Shown piece by piece: positions 42,993 through 52,134 of a stretch of 64,000 bases of DNA. Numbering within the stretch: the stretch's first letter is position 1; each line of letters starts with the position of its first letter. The position numbers and the translations under genes were made by a program. Location of the stretch: NCBI RefSeq assembly GCF_003224335.1, contig NZ_QKLF01000004.1, positions 1 through 64,000 of the forward strand. Direction: 5' to 3'. The DNA comes from Curtobacterium sp. MCJR17_055. Lineage in GTDB: Bacteria > Actinomycetota > Actinomycetes > Actinomycetales > Microbacteriaceae. The notes below the pieces were generated by a model, which was not told the origin of the DNA, did no database searches, and saw nothing but the letters and a program-made list of their open reading frames with translations.

Positions 42993-44357
42993 ATGGACAC
43001 AGCAGCCGAGCCGAACCCCGCCGCCGCGACGAGGCCGAGCGAGCCCGCCTGGGTCGAGCACGTCATGTGGTGGCACGTCTACCCGCTCGGCTTCGTCGGC
43101 GCGGAGGTCCGGCCCGACACCACGGTCGACGCACGTCCCGTGGAGCACCGGCTCGGGCACCTGGAGGGCTGGCTCGACCACGTGGTGGACCTCGGCCTGA
43201 ACGGACTGCTGCTCGGCCCGGTCTTCGCGAGTTCGTCGCACGGCTACGACACGGTCGACCACTTCCGGATCGACCCCCGACTCGGCGACGACGCGGACTT
43301 CGACCGCCTGGTGGCCGCTGCGCGCGAGCGGGGGATCCGCGTGCTGCTCGACGGCGTCTTCAACCACGTCGGCCGTGAGCACCCGGCGTTCCGCCAGCTC
43401 GAGACCGCGGGACCGGACGCCGACACCGCGGGCCTGTTCGCCGTCGACTGGTCGGGCTGGCAGCCGGGGCAGCCGGTACCGGTCGGGTCGTTCGAGGGGC
43501 ACGACATCCTCGTCGCACTCGACCACGCGTCGCAGCAGACCGAGGACCTCGTCGTCGCGGTCATGACGCACTGGCTGGAGCGTGGCATCGACGGCTGGCG
43601 GCTCGACGCGGCCTACGCGGTGCCGCCGGCGTTCTGGGCCCGGGTGCTGCCGCGCGTGCGCGAGCGGTTCCCGGACGCCTGGTTCTCGGGCGAGGTCATC
43701 CACGGCGACACCGCGGCGATCGTCCGGGAGTCGACGATGGACTCGACCACCCAGTACGAGCTGTGGCAGGGCATCTGGCACGGCATCGCGGACCGGAACT
43801 GCTTCGAACTGGCGCACGCGATCGAGCGGCACGACGAGTTGCTCGCGACCTCCGCCCCGAGCACGTTCGTCGGCAACCACGACGTCACCCGGATCGCGAG
43901 CGCGGTGGGGGAGGGGTTCGTCGGTCACGCCGTCGCGGTGCTCCTCACCGTCGCCGGCACGCCGTCGGTGTACGCGGGCGACGAGTTCGGCTGGACCGGC
44001 GTCAAGGAGCAGCGCGAGGGCGGCGACGACGCCGTCCGCCCCGCCTTCCCGGCGACTCCGCCGGAACCGAGCGGGACCGCTGCCGAGCTGGTGCACGCGC
44101 ACCAGGCGCTCGTCGCCCTCCGGCGTCGGCACCCGTGGCTGCACCGCGCGCACACGGACGTGGTGCACCTGACGAACGAGACGCTGGTCCTCCGGACCGC
44201 GACCGACCGGGAGGCCGTGGTCACCGCCCTGAACCTCTCGCCTGAGCCGGTGGTGCTGCCCGCGGCCGACGCGACGCGCGTCGAGGCGGGCCGGGCCGAC
44301 CTGTCGGAGGGCGGGCTGCGCCTCCCGGCCGGCGCCTGGGCGGTCCTGACCGCCTGA
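42993..44357 (+). CDS. Alpha-amylase family glycoside hydrolase, GH13
   Basis: A 454-residue GH13 enzyme with the four classical regions: DGVFNHVG (120-127), GWRLDAAY with nucleophile Asp205, GEVIHGD with acid/base Glu234, and FVGNHDVTR with Asp297. It is short, without signal peptide or carbohydrate-binding modules. The fold ends with a small C-terminal beta-domain. It probably acts on short alpha-glucans or alpha-glucosides in the cytoplasm. The exact specificity (amylase, neopullulanase or trehalose-linked) cannot be fixed. It is monocistronic, with a strong convergent terminator after it. Confidence 0.9.
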   Translation: MDTAAEPNPAAATRPSEPAWVEHVMWWHVYPLGFVGAEVRPDTTVDARPVEHRLGHLEGWLDHVVDLGLNGLLLGPVFASSSHGYDTVDHFRIDPRLGDDADFDRLVAAARERGIRVLLDGVFNHVGREHPAFRQLETAGPDADTAGLFAVDWSGWQPGQPVPVGSFEGHDILVALDHASQQTEDLVVAVMTHWLERGIDGWRLDAAYAVPPAFWARVLPRVRERFPDAWFSGEVIHGDTAAIVRESTMDSTTQYELWQGIWHGIADRNCFELAHAIERHDELLATSAPSTFVGNHDVTRIASAVGEGFVGHAVAVLLTVAGTPSVYAGDEFGWTGVKEQREGGDDAVRPAFPATPPEPSGTAAELVHAHQALVALRRRHPWLHRAHTDVVHLTNETLVLRTATDREAVVTALNLSPEPVVLPAADATRVEAGRADLSEGGLRLPAGAWAVLTA

Positions 44358-44378
44358 CCTGCCGCCGGGACGGCAACG

Positions 44379-44427
44379 CGAAAGCGACAGATCTCCGTGG
44401 AACTTCCACGGAGATCTGTCGCTTTCG
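44379..44427. terminator. Bidirectional terminator carrying copy C of the 37-bp hairpin
   Basis: Perfect 23-bp arms (44379-44401 with 44405-44427) and a 3-nt loop. The inner 44385-44421 is a 37-bp core beginning CGACAGATCTCC and ending GATCTGTCG, aligned without gaps to the cores of the repeats near 31.5 and 31.7 kb. It ends both the GH13 gene and the convergent arabinose permease gene. Confidence 0.9.
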
Positions 44428-44444
44428 GGGAGGAACCGCGGGTG

Positions 44445-45626
44445 CTACTTCCGAGCGGAGGCCGCGCGGCGCTTGTTGAAGACGTCGAACGCGACGGCGG
44501 CGAGGAGCACCAGGCCCTTGATGAGCTGCTGGAACTCGGAACCGACACCGAGGATCGACATGCCGTTGTTGAGCAGACCGATGATGAGACCACCGACGAT
44601 CGCGCCCGGGACCGTACCGATGCCACCGGTGACGGCAGCGCCACCGATGAACACGGCCGCGATGGCGTCGAGCTCGAAGCCGTTGCCCGCGCTCGGCGAG
44701 GCGAGGTTGAGCTGGCCGGTGAAGACGACGCCGGCGAGGGCCGAGATGACACCCATGTTCACGAACAGCAGGAACGTGACGCGCTTCGTCTTGACACCCG
44801 ACAGCTGTGCGGCCAGCGGGTTGCCGCCGATCGCGTAGATGTGACGACCGAAGACCGCGCTGCGCATGACCATCGAGTACGCGATGACCAGGACGCCGAG
44901 GATCACGAGGACGATCGGGGTGCCGTTGTAGCTGGCGAGCAGCAGCGCGATGAAGATGACCAGCGCGACGGTGAACGCCATCTTGGTGATGAACCATGCG
45001 AACGGCTCGTCCTCGAGCTGGTACTTGCGACGGGTCGCACGACCACGGAAGCCGGTGATGACGAGGATCGCGGCGGCGGCGAGGCCGAGGATCATCGTGA
45101 GCGGCTCGTAGCCCGAGGTGCCGAAGGACGGCAGGAAGCCGGAGCCGAGCGAGCGGAAGCCGTCCGGGAAGGGCGAGATCTGCTGGTTCTGCAGGGCGAT
45201 CTGGGCGGCACCGCGGAAGGCGAGCATGCCCGCCAGGGTCACGATGAACGCCGGGATCCCGAAGTAGGCGATCCAGAAGCCCTGCCACGCACCGACCAGG
45301 GCGCCGAGGACCAGGCAGAGGACGACGGCGACCGGCCAGGGGATGCCCCACTGCGTGATCATGACGCCGGCCATGGCACCGGTGAACGCGACGACCGAAC
45401 CGACGGAGAGGTCGATGTGGCCGGCGATGATCACCATCACCATGCCGATCGCGAGGATCAGGATGTAGCTGTTCTGGACGATCAGGTTCGAGACGTTGAT
45501 CGGGGCCAGCGTGATGCCGTTCGTCGTCACCTGGAAGAAGATGACGATGACGATCAGCGCGATGAACAGGCCGATCTGTCGGAGCTGCCCGGTGAGGTAG
45601 CTGGCGGCGGACTTAAGCGCGTTCAT
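44445..45626 (-). CDS. Multiple-monosaccharide ABC transporter permease (MmsB/XylH type)
   Basis: A 393-residue permease with about ten transmembrane segments. [20 protein letters not shown] and [19 protein letters not shown] are hallmarks of the BPD_transp_2 family (AraH/XylH/MmsB); it is longer than RbsC-type proteins, as for MmsB. It carries the pentose through the membrane, powered by the preceding ATPase. The ATG at 45626 lies inside the 3' end of the ATPase gene (14-nt overlap). Confidence 0.92.
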   Translation of the reverse strand: MNALKSAASYLTGQLRQIGLFIALIVIVIFFQVTTNGITLAPINVSNLIVQNSYILILAIGMVMVIIAGHIDLSVGSVVAFTGAMAGVMITQWGIPWPVAVVLCLVLGALVGAWQGFWIAYFGIPAFIVTLAGMLAFRGAAQIALQNQQISPFPDGFRSLGSGFLPSFGTSGYEPLTMILGLAAAAILVITGFRGRATRRKYQLEDEPFAWFITKMAFTVALVIFIALLLASYNGTPIVLVILGVLVIAYSMVMRSAVFGRHIYAIGGNPLAAQLSGVKTKRVTFLLFVNMGVISALAGVVFTGQLNLASPSAGNGFELDAIAAVFIGGAAVTGGIGTVPGAIVGGLIIGLLNNGMSILGVGSEFQQLIKGLVLLAAVAFDVFNKRRAASARK

Positions 45627-47163
45627 TGACTGGGGTCTCCCGTTCCTGGGTCATGTACTGCATGAGGACTTCCGGCGACGCCTCGGAGCGCGGGACGTCG
45701 GCCGTGATGGTGCCCTCGGAGAGCGTGTAGATGCGGTCGCAGATGCCGAGCAGTTCGGGGAGTTCGGAGGAGATGACGATGATCCCCTTCCCCTGGTCCG
45801 CGAGCGCGTTGATGATCGTGTAGATCTCGTACTTCGCGCCGACGTCGATGCCGCGTGTCGGCTCGTCGAGGATGAGCACGTCCGGGTCGGAGTACATCCA
45901 CTTCGACAGGACGACCTTCTGCTGGTTCCCGCCGGAGAGCTTGCCGGTCACCGCGTTCACGGTCGGCGCCTTGATGTTCATGTTCTTGAGGAACTGGCGC
46001 GCGACGGTCGTCTCCTCGGAGCCGTTCACGAAGCCCCACTTGGCGAGCTTGCCGAGTGCCGAGCCGGAGACGTTCCGCTTGATGTCGTCGATCAGGTTGA
46101 GGCCGTAGCGCTTCCGGTCCTCGGTCGCGTAGGCCAGGCCGTTGTCGATCGCGGCGGTGACCGTGTTCGTCTTGATCGGGGTGCCGCGCTTGTAGACGGT
46201 GCCGCTGATCCCGGTGCCGTACGAGTGCCCGAAGACGCTCATCGCCAGCTCGGTGCGGCCGGCGCCCATCAGCCCGGCGATCCCGACGATCTCGCCGGCG
46301 CGGACGGTGAGGTTCGCCTGGTGGATGATCTCGCGTGAGGCGTCGAGGGGGTGGTGGACGGTCCAGTCCTCGATGCGCAGGAGCTCTTCGCCGATCTTCG
46401 ACTCGTGCTCCGGGTAGCGGGTGGAGAGGTCGCGTCCGACCATGCCGCGGATGATGCGATCCTCGGAGACCTCGCCGGCGTGCATGTCGAGGGTCTCGAT
46501 GGTCTGGCCGTCACGGATGATCGTGACCTTGTCCGCGATCGCCTTGATCTCGTTGAGCTTGTGGCTGATGATGATCGCCGTCATGCCCTCGGCCTGCAGC
46601 GAGCGGATGAGCTCGAGCAGGTGCGCGGAGTCGTCGTCGTTCAGCGCGGCGGTCGGCTCGTCGAGGATGAGGAGCTTGACCTCCTTCGACAGTGCCTTCG
46701 CGATCTCGACGAGCTGCTGCTTGCCGACGCCGATGTCCGTGATCTTGGTGATCGGGTTGTCCTTGAGGCCGACGCGCTTCAGGAGCGCCGCGGCCTCGAG
46801 GTTCGTCTTGTTCCAGTCGATGAAGCCGCCCTTGGCGCGCTCGTTGCCGAGGAAGATGTTCTCGGCGATCGACAGGTAGGGGCTCAATGCGAGCTCCTGG
46901 TGGATGATGACGACGCCGGCGTCCTCGGAGTCGTTGATGGTCGAGAACGAGACGGGCTTCCCGTCGAGCAGGATCTCGCCATCGAAGCTGCCGGCCGGGT
47001 AGACACCGGACAGGACCTTCATGAGCGTGGACTTGCCCGCGCCGTTCTCACCGCAGATCGCGTGGACCTGGCCCCGTTCGACCTGGAGCGAGACGTTCTG
47101 CAGGGCCTTGACGCCGGGGAACGTCTTGGTGATGTCGCGCATCTCGAGGATGGTGTCCGCCAC
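45613..47163 (-). CDS. Multiple-monosaccharide ABC transporter ATPase (MmsA/XylG type)
   Basis: A 516-residue tandem ATPase. The first domain has GENGAGKST, the second a typical degenerate P-loop ([11 protein letters not shown]) and [12 protein letters not shown] with [17 protein letters not shown]. This matches AraG/XylG/MmsA. GTG at 47163 with AAGG nine nt upstream is the start; codons before it belong to the terminator region. Position between binding protein and permease and the shared LacI operator suggest L-arabinose (or xylose) import. Confidence 0.93.
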   Translation of the reverse strand: MADTILEMRDITKTFPGVKALQNVSLQVERGQVHAICGENGAGKSTLMKVLSGVYPAGSFDGEILLDGKPVSFSTINDSEDAGVVIIHQELALSPYLSIAENIFLGNERAKGGFIDWNKTNLEAAALLKRVGLKDNPITKITDIGVGKQQLVEIAKALSKEVKLLILDEPTAALNDDDSAHLLELIRSLQAEGMTAIIISHKLNEIKAIADKVTIIRDGQTIETLDMHAGEVSEDRIIRGMVGRDLSTRYPEHESKIGEELLRIEDWTVHHPLDASREIIHQANLTVRAGEIVGIAGLMGAGRTELAMSVFGHSYGTGISGTVYKRGTPIKTNTVTAAIDNGLAYATEDRKRYGLNLIDDIKRNVSGSALGKLAKWGFVNGSEETTVARQFLKNMNIKAPTVNAVTGKLSGGNQQKVVLSKWMYSDPDVLILDEPTRGIDVGAKYEIYTIINALADQGKGIIVISSELPELLGICDRIYTLSEGTITADVPRSEASPEVLMQYMTQERETPVNERA

Positions 47164-47215
47164 GGGACCGCCTTCCGTTGGGCGCCGGCACGGCGCGCGA
47201 GTGGGTGGGGACGGG

Positions 47216-47252
47216 CGGGAGGCCCGGTGCCAGCCCGGCACCGGGCCTCCCG
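47216..47252. terminator. Intra-operon hairpin, GGGAGGC family
   Basis: A perfect 16-bp stem (47216-47231 with 47237-47252) and a 5-nt loop, arm CGGGAGGCCCGGTGCC. It lies between the binding-protein and ATPase genes and probably makes the binding protein the more abundant product. The inner arm is shared with the hairpin at 12314-12354. Confidence 0.8.
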
Positions 47253-47271
47253 TCCGAGGAGGAGTCGAGAC

Positions 47272-48408
47272 CTACTTGAGGTCGGCGTCCGTGTAGTACC
47301 CGGAGTCGACGAGGACCTTCTCGTAGTTGTCCTTGGTGACGACCGTCGGCTGGAACAGGAACGTCGGGACGACCTTGACCTTGTTGTCGTAGGTCTTGGT
47401 GTCGTTGACCTCGGGCTTCTTGCCCGACAGCAGGTCCTGGGCCATCGACGCGGACTTGTCGGCGAGCTGGCGCGTGTCCTTGTAGATGGTCGAGTACTGC
47501 TGGTCGTTCATGATCGACTTGACCGAGGCGGCCTCGGCGTCCTGGCCGGTGATCACCGGAAGCGGGCGGTCGCCCGAACCGTAGCCGGCACCTTGGAGCG
47601 CCGAGATGATGCCGATCGAGATGCCGTCGTACGGGGAGAGCACGCCGTCGAGCTTGGTGCCGCCCGAGTACGACTTCGCGACGAGGTTCTGCATGCGGGA
47701 CTTGGCGAGCGCCGGGTCCCACTGCTGCGTGGCGGCCTGCGTGAAGCCGTCCTGGCCGGAGCCGATCTTCAGCGTGCCGTCCTCGAGGTACGGCTTGAGG
47801 GTGTCCATGGCGCCGTTGAAGAAGAACGTGGCGTTGTTGTCGTCGGGCGAGCCGGCGAAGACCTCGATGTTGAAGGGGCCCTTCTCGTCGGTCTTCTTGC
47901 CGTCGGCGTCGAGGAGTCCGAGGCCGGTCAGGAGCGAGGTCGCCTGGTCAACGCCGACCTTGTAGTTGTCGAACGAGACGTAGTAGTCGACGTTCTTGTT
48001 GCCGGTGAGCAGGCGGTCGTAGGAGATGACCTTGATGCCGGCGTCGGCCGCTGCGTCGAGCTGGTCGGACAGCGAGCCACCGTCGATGGACGCGACGATG
48101 AGGACCTTCGCGCCCTTGGTGATCATGTTGCTGACCTGCTGGACCTGCTGCGGGATCTTGTTGTCCGCGTACTCGAGGTCGACCTTGTAGCCGGCCTTCT
48201 CGAGGCTGCTCTTGACGGCGTCGCCGTCCTTGATCCAACGCTCCGAGACCTTGGTCGGCATCGCGACGCCGACGAGGGCGCCCTTGTTGCCGTTGCCCTC
48301 GTCGCCGCCGTCAGAGCTGGTGGCACCGCGGCCGCCGGCAGAGCAGGCGGCCAGGGAGAGGGCGAGACCGAGAGCGGTGACGCTCGCGACGATCCTGCGC
48401 TTCTTCAT
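47272..48408 (-). CDS. Sugar-binding lipoprotein of the pentose importer (ChvE/MmsE type)
   Basis: A 378-residue protein with lipobox LAAC (Cys22) and a Gly/Asp-rich linker. The mature fold begins GALVGVAMPTKVSERWIKDG and has YDRLLTGNKNVDYYVSFDN, as in ChvE/XylF/MmsE. It binds an aldopentose outside the membrane. It heads the importer operon under a promoter with a LacI operator at the start point. The ATG at 48408 gives a canonical basic signal peptide start (MKKRR). Confidence 0.93.
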   Translation of the reverse strand: MKKRRIVASVTALGLALSLAACSAGGRGATSSDGGDEGNGNKGALVGVAMPTKVSERWIKDGDAVKSSLEKAGYKVDLEYADNKIPQQVQQVSNMITKGAKVLIVASIDGGSLSDQLDAAADAGIKVISYDRLLTGNKNVDYYVSFDNYKVGVDQATSLLTGLGLLDADGKKTDEKGPFNIEVFAGSPDDNNATFFFNGAMDTLKPYLEDGTLKIGSGQDGFTQAATQQWDPALAKSRMQNLVAKSYSGGTKLDGVLSPYDGISIGIISALQGAGYGSGDRPLPVITGQDAEAASVKSIMNDQQYSTIYKDTRQLADKSASMAQDLLSGKKPEVNDTKTYDNKVKVVPTFLFQPTVVTKDNYEKVLVDSGYYTDADLK

Positions 48409-48492
48409 CGAAGTACCTCTGTTCCTCTCGCGTCGACGTCGACGCGCTCGGGTGCGGGGCTGCTGTGTCCCGCTGGGGATGTGATGCTCCAA

Positions 48493-48533
48493 GTGAGCGC
48501 TCACATCATGTTGGTTCTGGTACACGGTGTCAA
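48493..48533 (-). promoter_or_regulatory. Promoter and LacI operator of the pentose importer
   Basis: On the minus strand, TTGACA (48533-48528) and CATGAT (48510-48505) are spaced by 17 nt. GTGAGCGCTCAC (48493-48504) directly follows the -10, covering the start point. This is the best sigma70-type promoter in the window. Confidence 0.88.
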
Positions 48534-48581
48534 CTCGTCGTGACCGGATCGGTATGTCGCCGCCCCGGACGGGCGCCGCGG

Positions 48582-48587
48582 TACGGT
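48582..48587 (+). promoter_or_regulatory. -10 box of the lacI-like gene (leaderless)
   Basis: TACGGT ends 6 nt before the GTG at 48594 and favours this GTG over the ATG at 48603. Confidence 0.5.
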
Positions 48588-48593
48588 GACCGG

Positions 48594-49652
48594 GTGACCA
48601 CGATGACGACGCCGAACGGCAGGCCCCGCAAGGCCCCGACGATCTTCGACGTCGCCGAGCGCGCGGGCGTCTCGCACCAGACCGTGAGCCGCGTGATCAA
48701 CGGTGACCCGACGGTCCGTGACGGCTTCCGGTCGCGGGTGACCACCGCGATCGGGGAGCTCGGCTACCGTCCGCGCGCCGCTGCCCGGGCCCTGGCCGGC
48801 GGACGGAGCCGTGCACTCGGCCTGGTGAGCGCGGGGGACGCGCTGTACGGACCGTCGAGCACCGCGATCGGGTTCGAGCGGGCCGCGCGCACCGCCGGGT
48901 ACCACGTGCTCCTCTCGACGCTGCCCGACGACCCCCGGCCGGTCGACCTGTCCGAGGCGCTCACGACGCTGCTCGCCCAGGACGTCGCCGCCGTGGTGCT
49001 CGTCGCCGCCGACAACCGCGTGCTCGACGCCCTCGGCTCGCTGACCATGGCCGTGACGGTGCCCGTCGTCGTCGCGAACGCCGTGCAGCGGGACGCCGTG
49101 CCGACCGACCTGGTCGTGCCCGGCAGCGGCGGCGCCACCGTCTCGGCCGTCGCCATCGACCAGGCCGCCGGCACGACCATGGCGCTGCAGCATCTGTTCG
49201 ACCGGGGGCACCGACGGATCGTGCACATCGCCGGACCCGGCGTCTCGCAGGAGGGCGAGGTGCGCCGTGCCACCTACGAGCGGACCATGCGCTCCCGCGG
49301 TCTGACCCCGGTCGTGCTCGACGGCGACTGGACCCCGGCGAGCGGGTTCGCGGCCGGGCGGTCCCTGGACGTGACGGCGGTCGACGCGGTCTTCGCGGGG
49401 AACGACCAGATGGCGCTCGGCGTCCTGCACGCCTTCGCCGAGGAGGGGCTGCGTGTCCCCGACGACATCGCCGTCGTGGGCTTCGACGACATCCCGGAGG
49501 CGGCGCACTTCACCCCGCCGCTGACCACCGTGCGCCAGGACTTCCAGGCGATGGGCGAGCGCGTGCTCGCCTCGGCCCGGGCGCTGCTCGAGGGCGGCCA
49601 GCACGACGAGGCGCTGCTGCAGCCGGAGCTGGTGGTGCGGCGCTCGTCCTGA
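48594..49652 (+). CDS. LacI-family regulator of arabinose use
   Basis: A 352-residue LacI-type repressor. The helix-turn-helix is at about 17-36 (IFDVAERAGVSHQTVSRVIN), with hinge RAAARALAGGRS and a sugar-binding domain with VVGFDDIPEAAHF. It lies between the divergent pentose importer and the araBDA operon, both of which carry GTGAGCGCTCAC. It is therefore the likely repressor of these and of the distant abfA divergon, which has two copies of the same site. Arabinose or a derivative is the probable inducer. Confidence 0.92.
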   Translation: MTTMTTPNGRPRKAPTIFDVAERAGVSHQTVSRVINGDPTVRDGFRSRVTTAIGELGYRPRAAARALAGGRSRALGLVSAGDALYGPSSTAIGFERAARTAGYHVLLSTLPDDPRPVDLSEALTTLLAQDVAAVVLVAADNRVLDALGSLTMAVTVPVVVANAVQRDAVPTDLVVPGSGGATVSAVAIDQAAGTTMALQHLFDRGHRRIVHIAGPGVSQEGEVRRATYERTMRSRGLTPVVLDGDWTPASGFAAGRSLDVTAVDAVFAGNDQMALGVLHAFAEEGLRVPDDIAVVGFDDIPEAAHFTPPLTTVRQDFQAMGERVLASARALLEGGQHDEALLQPELVVRRSS

Positions 49653-49692
49653 GTTCGGTCGCCGTCGCCGTTCCGCCGACACGGCCGACGAG

Positions 49693-49734
49693 TTGTCCGC
49701 GTGAGCGCTCACGCGCTACGGTGTGAGCGCTCAC
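49693..49734 (+). promoter_or_regulatory. araBDA promoter between two LacI operators
   Basis: TTGTCC (49693-49698) and TACGGT (49717-49722) are spaced by 18 nt. Operators GTGAGCGCTCAC at 49701-49712 (in the spacer) and 49723-49734 (after the -10) have centres 22 bp apart, on the same helix face, allowing side-by-side dimers. Confidence 0.87.
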
Positions 49735-49759
49735 TCGACGGCGAGAGCAGGAGGCCCCC

Positions 49760-51433
49760 ATGAGCGACGACCGGACCCGCGAGATCGCGGACGGCCGCAC
49801 GACCCTCGGCATCGAACTCGGTTCGACCCGCATCAAGGCGTGTCTGGTGGGGAAGGACCTGACGGTCATCGCCTCCGGTTCGCACGAGTGGGAGAACGAG
49901 TTCGTCGACGGACGCTGGACCTACCCGCTGGCAGCCGTCGAGACCGGTGTCCGTGCCGCGTACGCCGCGCTGGTGGCGGACGTGCAGGAGCAGCACGGCT
50001 CCGTCCCGACGGCCTTCCGCGCGGTCGGCGTCTCGGCCATGATGCACGGCTACCTTCCGTTCGACGCAGCGGGCGACCTCCTCGTCCCCTTCCGCACCTG
50101 GCGCAACACCTCGACGGGCCCCGCCGCCGCCGCGCTCAGCGACGCGCTCGGGTTCAACATCCCGCTCCGCTGGTCGGTCGCGCACCTGTACCAGGCCGTC
50201 CTCGACGACGAGCAGCACGTCGCGCACATCGACGGCATCACGACCCTCGCCGGGTACGTGCACCGCCGCCTGACGGGCCGGGACGTGCTCGGGGTCGGCG
50301 ACGCCTCCGGGGTGTTCCCGATCGACCCGGCCACGCAGGACTACGACGCCGCGATGCTCAGTGCCGCACAGGACCTCATCGGTGTCCCCGACCTCCGGGT
50401 GCTGCTGCCCGAGGTGCTCGTCGCCGGCCAGGACGCCGGCACGCTCACCCCCGAGGGCGCGGCGTGGCTCGACGCGACCGGGACGCTGCAGCCCGGTGCT
50501 CCGCTCTGCCCGCCGGAGGGCGACGCCGGCACCGGCATGGTCGCCACGAACGCCGTCGCCCAGCGCACCGGCAACGTCAGCGTCGGCACGAGCATCTTCG
50601 CGATGGTCGTCCTCGAACGGCCGCTGTCGACCCCGCACGAGGAGCTCGACGTCGTCACCACGCCCGCCGGTGACGCCGTCGCGATGGTGCACTGCAACAA
50701 CGGCGCGAGCGAGATCGGCAGCTGGGCCCGGGTCTTCGGGCGCTTCGCCGAGGCCGCCGGCGCCCCGGTCGACGGCGACACGGTGTTCCGCACGCTCCTC
50801 GACGAGGCAGCGGACGCCGACACCGACGCCGGCGGACTGCTCGCGGTGAACTACCTGGCCGGCGAGCCCGTCACGGGTGTCGAGGACGGTCGCCCGCTGC
50901 TCCTCCGCGCGCCCGACGCCCGCTTCACGCTCGGCAACCTCGTCCGCGCGGAGCTCATGGGCGCGTTCGCGACGCTCGCGATCGGCATGGAGGTCCTGCA
51001 CGGCGAGGGCGTCGCCGTCGACCGCATGACCGCGCACGGCGGGCTCTTCCGGACGCCCGGGCTGCCGCAGCGCCAGCTCGCCGCGGCCCTCCGCGTGCCG
51101 GTCGCCCTCGAGGCAACCGCGAGCGAGGGCGGAGCGTGGGGCATCGCCGTCCTGGCCGCCTACCTCGAGCACGCCGCCGACAGCTCCCTCGCCGAGTACC
51201 TCGACACCACGGTCTTCGGGTCCGCCGCGACGAACGTCGTCGAGCCCGACGACCGCGACGTCGCCGGCTTCACCGCGTACCTCGACCGCTTCCGCGCCGC
51301 GCTGCCGATCCAGGCGATCGCGGCCACGGTGCCGGGCGCGACCACCCGCGGCGGCGTACCGACGGAGGCGGGCGAGCCGGGCCTCCAGACCGACACCGAC
51401 GCCGACCCCCAGCAGGAACAGGACGTGATCTGA
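49760..51433 (+). CDS. araB: FGGY-family carbohydrate kinase, probable L-ribulokinase
   Basis: A 557-residue FGGY kinase. The N-terminal phosphate loop is [14 protein letters not shown] (about 17-30) and the C-terminal [15 protein letters not shown] block is present. It is annotated xylulokinase-like by family shape, but co-translation with araD and araA makes L-ribulose the likely substrate. The ATG at 49760 has AGGAGG 5 nt before it. The last ~35 residues are Thr/Glu/Gln-rich and variable. Stop and araD start overlap as TGATG. Confidence 0.88.
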   Translation: MSDDRTREIADGRTTLGIELGSTRIKACLVGKDLTVIASGSHEWENEFVDGRWTYPLAAVETGVRAAYAALVADVQEQHGSVPTAFRAVGVSAMMHGYLPFDAAGDLLVPFRTWRNTSTGPAAAALSDALGFNIPLRWSVAHLYQAVLDDEQHVAHIDGITTLAGYVHRRLTGRDVLGVGDASGVFPIDPATQDYDAAMLSAAQDLIGVPDLRVLLPEVLVAGQDAGTLTPEGAAWLDATGTLQPGAPLCPPEGDAGTGMVATNAVAQRTGNVSVGTSIFAMVVLERPLSTPHEELDVVTTPAGDAVAMVHCNNGASEIGSWARVFGRFAEAAGAPVDGDTVFRTLLDEAADADTDAGGLLAVNYLAGEPVTGVEDGRPLLLRAPDARFTLGNLVRAELMGAFATLAIGMEVLHGEGVAVDRMTAHGGLFRTPGLPQRQLAAALRVPVALEATASEGGAWGIAVLAAYLEHAADSSLAEYLDTTVFGSAATNVVEPDDRDVAGFTAYLDRFRAALPIQAIAATVPGATTRGGVPTEAGEPGLQTDTDADPQQEQDVI

Positions 51434-52134
51434 TGACCGACGACACCACCCGCGCGGCCGTGGCGGCCGCGCGCGAGCGCGTGGCCCGCCTGCACGGCGA
51501 ACTCGTGCGCTACGGCCTGGTGATCTGGACCGGCGGCAACGTCTCCGAGCGCGTGCCCGGCACCGACCTCTTCGTGATCAAGCCGAGCGGCGTCGTCAGC
51601 GAGGACCTCGCGCCCGAGAACCAGGTCGTCTGCACCCTCGACGGTGTGCCGGCCGACGGGTGGGGCAACGAGCACGGCCCGTCGAGCGACACCGCCGCGC
51701 ACGCCTACGTGTACCGCAACATGCCCGAGGTGAACGGCGTCGTGCACACCCACTCGACGTACGCCACCGCCTGGGCCGCCCGGGCCGAGGCGATCCCGTG
51801 CGTCATCACCGCGATGGCGGACGAGTTCGGCGGACCGATCCCGGTCGGCCCGTTCGCGATCATCGGCGACGACACCATCGGCCGCGGCATCGTCGAGACC
51901 CTGTCCGGACACCGCTCCCGAGCGGTGCTCATGCAGAACCACGGCGTCTTCACGATCGGCAAGGACGCGAGGGACGCCGTCAAGGCCGCGGTGATGTGCG
52001 AGGACGTCGCCCGCACCGTGCACATCGCGAAGCAGGGCGGCGAGCTCGTCCCGATCGCGCAGGACAACATCGACCGGTTGTTCGACCGGTACCAGAACGT
52101 CTACGGACAGAACCCCGAAGGAGCCATGCGATGA
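51433..52134 (+). CDS. araD: L-ribulose-5-phosphate 4-epimerase
   Basis: A 233-residue class II aldolase/epimerase. Blocks: [23 protein letters not shown] at the phosphate site, [12 protein letters not shown] with the zinc-ligand histidines, and [12 protein letters not shown] with the third His. It converts L-ribulose-5-phosphate to D-xylulose-5-phosphate. Start overlaps araB (TGATG) and stop overlaps araA (ATGA), so the three enzymes are made in strict series. Confidence 0.95.
   Translation: MTDDTTRAAVAAARERVARLHGELVRYGLVIWTGGNVSERVPGTDLFVIKPSGVVSEDLAPENQVVCTLDGVPADGWGNEHGPSSDTAAHAYVYRNMPEVNGVVHTHSTYATAWAARAEAIPCVITAMADEFGGPIPVGPFAIIGDDTIGRGIVETLSGHRSRAVLMQNHGVFTIGKDARDAVKAAVMCEDVARTVHIAKQGGELVPIAQDNIDRLFDRYQNVYGQNPEGAMR

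Noticed and set aside
49760-51433. Xylulokinase (xylB) as the name of the FGGY kinase
   Set aside because: The sequence alone allows it, but co-translation with araD and araA and lack of xylA nearby favour L-ribulokinase.
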